In this document: piece by piece, positions 62,141 through 64,000 of the stretch
How the letters are laid out: every line of letters starts with the position of its first letter
Numbering within the stretch: the stretch's first letter is position 1
Source of the DNA: Pseudomonas libanensis
GTDB taxonomy: Bacteria; Pseudomonadota; Gammaproteobacteria; Pseudomonadales; Pseudomonadaceae
DNA: 64,000 nt
Assembly (NCBI RefSeq): GCF_001439685.1
Contig: NZ_JYLH01000010.1
Span: 1 to 64,000 of the forward strand
Direction: 5' to 3'
Program-made: the position numbers and the translations under genes
The notes under the pieces: generated by a model
The model's database searches: none
Told to the model about the DNA's origin: nothing
Seen by the model: only the letters and a program-made list of their open reading frames with translations

Positions 62141-62245
62141 GCCGAAATACGCCAGAAGCTTCGGATGGATCGCCGTAGATCTTGAATCATGGGCTTCAAT
62201 GGGCGTTAAATAAGATCCAAGCCCACATGGATTTTTTGACCGCTG

Positions 62246-63202
62246 ATGTCCGAAATCATTGCTCCTGTTCGAGAAGCGACACCCGACAGTCACGTTGACG
62301 CCGAGGTGCTGTTTCCGATTCGTGAAGTGGCAAGGCTTACCGGTGTAAACCCGGTAACACTGCGTGCCTGGGAGCGTCGCTATGGCTTGATCCAGCCCGT
62401 GCGCACCGAAAGTGGGCACCGGCTGTATTCAAGCACCGATATCGATACGGTTCATCGCATTCTCGACTGGATCGAGCGTGGCGTAGCGGTGAGCAAGGTG
62501 GGTAAGATCCTGGCGCGTGACCCACTGCCTGGCGAGCCCGCCACGGCGTCACGCAGCGATACCGAGCTGGAGTGGCGCCAGTGGCAGGCGCAGCTGAGGT
62601 TGGCAATCAGCGCCTTTGATGATCATGAGCTGGGCCAGCTGTATGGCCAGATATTCAGCGTCTACTCAACGACCGTCGTATTTCAAGACATTCTGATGCC
62701 GCTATGGCAGCAACTGTTGCGTCACCAGGGGCGCTTTGGCCAGGCCAGCGAGTGGCTGTTCTTCGACAACTTCCTGCGCTCGCACGCCTCGCGTTGCCTG
62801 CAGATGGCCTGTGCCTCGCCGGTACCCAGGGTGCTGTTGGCGGCCATCGCGGGTGAGTGCCGTGAGCTGGAACTGCTGGTTGCAGGCCTGCTGATGTCGA
62901 GCGACAAGCTCGCAGTCAAGGTTCTGGGAGTGGGCCAGCCACTCGATGAATTGACGCTGATTTGCGAGAGAACCCAGCCGCAAGCCTTGGTGCTGTTTTC
63001 CAATCACGCTCCCGGCGCCGAACTGCCATCGCGGCTCAATCGCCTGGCGTTGACGCTCAATTGCCCGTTGCTGTTGGCTGGAGATGGGTCGGACTTGGCC
63101 GAACAAAGCCTGGCGGGCTCGTCGATTGGTTGCCTGGGCAACGACGGCCGTGTGATGCCGCGTCGCTTGCAGCAGTTTCTCAGCGGTCGCCTGGATACCT
63201 GA
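62246..63202 (+). CDS. LitR/CarH-type MerR regulator lacking B12-binding residues (PplR-like)
   Basis: The 318-residue protein has a MerR HTH at about 22-90 (FPIREVARLTGVNPVTLRAWERRYGL). A helical bundle follows (about 108-185), then a cobalamin-domain-like fold (about 195-285, with VLLAAIAGECRELELL and QPQALVLFSNHAPG). In B12-dependent CarH/LitR the bundle carries W-x9-EH and the fold E-x-H-x2-G. Here the corresponding residues read R-x9-EW (Glu169-Trp170) and E-C-R-E-L-E (Arg206 for His). It therefore fits the B12-independent class of Pseudomonas PplR proteins that work with LOV photoreceptors. Confidence 0.85.
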   Translation: MSEIIAPVREATPDSHVDAEVLFPIREVARLTGVNPVTLRAWERRYGLIQPVRTESGHRLYSSTDIDTVHRILDWIERGVAVSKVGKILARDPLPGEPATASRSDTELEWRQWQAQLRLAISAFDDHELGQLYGQIFSVYSTTVVFQDILMPLWQQLLRHQGRFGQASEWLFFDNFLRSHASRCLQMACASPVPRVLLAAIAGECRELELLVAGLLMSSDKLAVKVLGVGQPLDELTLICERTQPQALVLFSNHAPGAELPSRLNRLALTLNCPLLLAGDGSDLAEQSLAGSSIGCLGNDGRVMPRRLQQFLSGRLDT

Positions 63203-63204
63203 CC

Positions 63205-63810
63205 TCAGGCATGCACCTGGGGATGGACCAGGCGGTGCTGGTGCAGGATGAACTGGCGCAGGCGCTCGATTTCACCGGCATCACTCTGGTTCAGGCGATA
63301 GGCGAACAGGCCTCGGGCGGTTTCTCGCTCCAACGTACCGCGCAGCGCGATACGTTCGTAGCCGGAAGGGCTGAACCACAGGGAAAAGGTCTTGGGTGGG
63401 TTGGTCCGGCCACGCACTTCTACCAGCACACCCTTGAATGACACTTCGTGCACCCATAATGCGCTGGAGTAGCCCTTGACGTTTTCCAGTGCAACGGGTG
63501 TTTCCAGGGCCAGCCGCCAGGGGCGGATCATCGGCCCGTCTTCGAAAATGCTCGGCACACCCAGGCGCAAATGCACGGCATGAAATTCATCTTCCACCAA
63601 ATGCAGGGGGAAGGTCAGTTGCTGGTTGTCGAACTGCGCCTGGATGGTGACCTGGTCGTGAGCGGCAAGCCGGGTGAGCAAATCGCGAATCTGCGCTCCG
63701 CCATTGACCGTCAGGCTCGACCACGCATCCCGCAGGTTGAGTTGCGGGTTGTGCTGCATGTCCTGGATAAAATCCAGCTCGTCCTGCGTCAATAGCGTGT
63801 GGCGCTGCAT
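63205..63810 (-). CDS. Hypothetical protein with possible PilZ-like C-terminal domain
   Basis: The 201-residue soluble protein has an N-terminal region resembling YcgR-N (LTRLAAHDQVTIQAQFDNQQLTF). A C-terminal region follows with RPWRLALETPV and HEVSFKGVLVEVRG, which resembles the PilZ c-di-GMP motif [D/N]xSxxG but has Glu in the first position and an imperfect RxxxR. A PilZ relation is therefore only suggested. It ends two bases from the MerR stop (convergent) and starts 58 bases after the LOV gene on the same strand. Confidence 0.6.
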   Translation of the reverse strand: MQRHTLLTQDELDFIQDMQHNPQLNLRDAWSSLTVNGGAQIRDLLTRLAAHDQVTIQAQFDNQQLTFPLHLVEDEFHAVHLRLGVPSIFEDGPMIRPWRLALETPVALENVKGYSSALWVHEVSFKGVLVEVRGRTNPPKTFSLWFSPSGYERIALRGTLERETARGLFAYRLNQSDAGEIERLRQFILHQHRLVHPQVHA

Positions 63811-63868
63811 TGATCTGGCTCAAGGCTAAGGCATTAAAAAGCCATTATCGCTCTAAAGGCTGCATCTT

Positions 63869-64000
63869 TTACAGTTTGTTGATTCCACTCGTCGCCTTGA
63901 GAGCCGCGAGCTCGGCTTTGAGTTCGGCCAATTGGGTTTCCAACTGAGCGACGCGTTGCTGCGCCTTGACTTGAAGGGTGACGTCTTTTTGCACGCCGAC
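63869..64000 (-). CDS. Short LOV blue-light photoreceptor, C-terminal end (partial)
   Basis: Only the last 43 residues are in the window, and the gene continues past the edge. They read VGVQKDVTLQV followed by a heptad-rich helix (QRVAQLETQLAELKAELAAL). GIQKDVS/T plus a trailing coiled-coil helix is how LOV domains end (the Ibeta strand and Jalpha helix). P. putida PpSB1-LOV, as I recall it, ends in the same way and lies beside a LitR-type gene. The cysteine of the LOV core cannot be seen here. Confidence 0.75.
   Translation of the reverse strand, partial: VGVQKDVTLQVKAQQRVAQLETQLAELKAELAALKATSGINKL

Overview
The window is a stretch of a Pseudomonas fluorescens-group chromosome. The evidence is gene order and sequence repeats. 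The block fklB-(small ORF)-ispB-rplU-rpmA-obg-proB-creA, the yfiBNR operon and kyn/ant/cat gene sequences are all of Pseudomonas type. The intergenic gaps carry the paired inverted repeats (REPINs: GTGGGAGCTGGCTTGCC, GTGGGAGGGGGCTTGCC and GTAGGCGCGAGCTTGCTC types) that litter fluorescens-group genomes. Base composition is GC-rich except in one cassette near 12-13 kb.

Layout. 1-100: the 3' end of a 5S rRNA (end of an rrn operon) and its terminator. 0.2-9.4 kb: recC-recB-recD, translationally coupled. 9.5-11.9 kb: yfiR-yfiN-yfiB, a periplasmic-redox-to-c-di-GMP module. 12.0-15.4 kb: a low-GC cassette (2-oxoglutarate dioxygenase, DMT exporter, LysR regulator) bracketed by a 100-bp duplication of the end of a DUF3077 gene; the intact DUF3077 gene follows with a strikingly structured leader. 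15.7-19.6 kb: LysR regulator, mmsA-mmsB (valine catabolism) and a cupin. 20.0-34.3 kb: an almost continuous tryptophan-to-beta-ketoadipate supercluster. It holds kynBA, a permease, antABC with antR, catR/catBCA, kynR/kynU and a second permease, and together these convert Trp to kynurenine, anthranilate, catechol, muconate and muconolactone/enol-lactone. 34.2-44.4 kb: accessory metabolism, with a LysR/TSUP exporter pair, a LysR/NAD(P)-epimerase pair, a SulP transporter, an LprI-like protein and a GntP permease-RpiR regulator-N-acyl-D-amino acid deacylase-VOC operon. 44.6-46.5 kb: an HBM-type chemoreceptor with a possible sigma-28 promoter. 46.8-53.4 kb: the conserved housekeeping block, including a Fur-box-preceded small ORF. 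53.5-58.9 kb: glutathione peroxidase, Old Yellow Enzyme, glycosyltransferase, CysZ and TrxB. 59.1-64.0 kb: a minus-strand pterin operon (monooxygenase-like membrane protein, folM, folE, folX, DUF1244, HopJ-like), divergent from a LitR/CarH-type MerR regulator. Convergent with that regulator are a PilZ-like gene and, cut by the window edge, the C-terminus of a short LOV blue-light receptor.

Most notable. The right end looks like a light-response locus: a B12-site-less LitR/PplR-type regulator and a short LOV protein next to a tetrahydromonapterin operon and a possible c-di-GMP-binding protein. Second is the dioxygenase cassette with its DUF3077 scars. Third is the DUF3077 leader, which looks like a structured RNA. 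Start codons were chosen by Shine-Dalgarno spacing, translational coupling and family length; nothing here was checked against a database.
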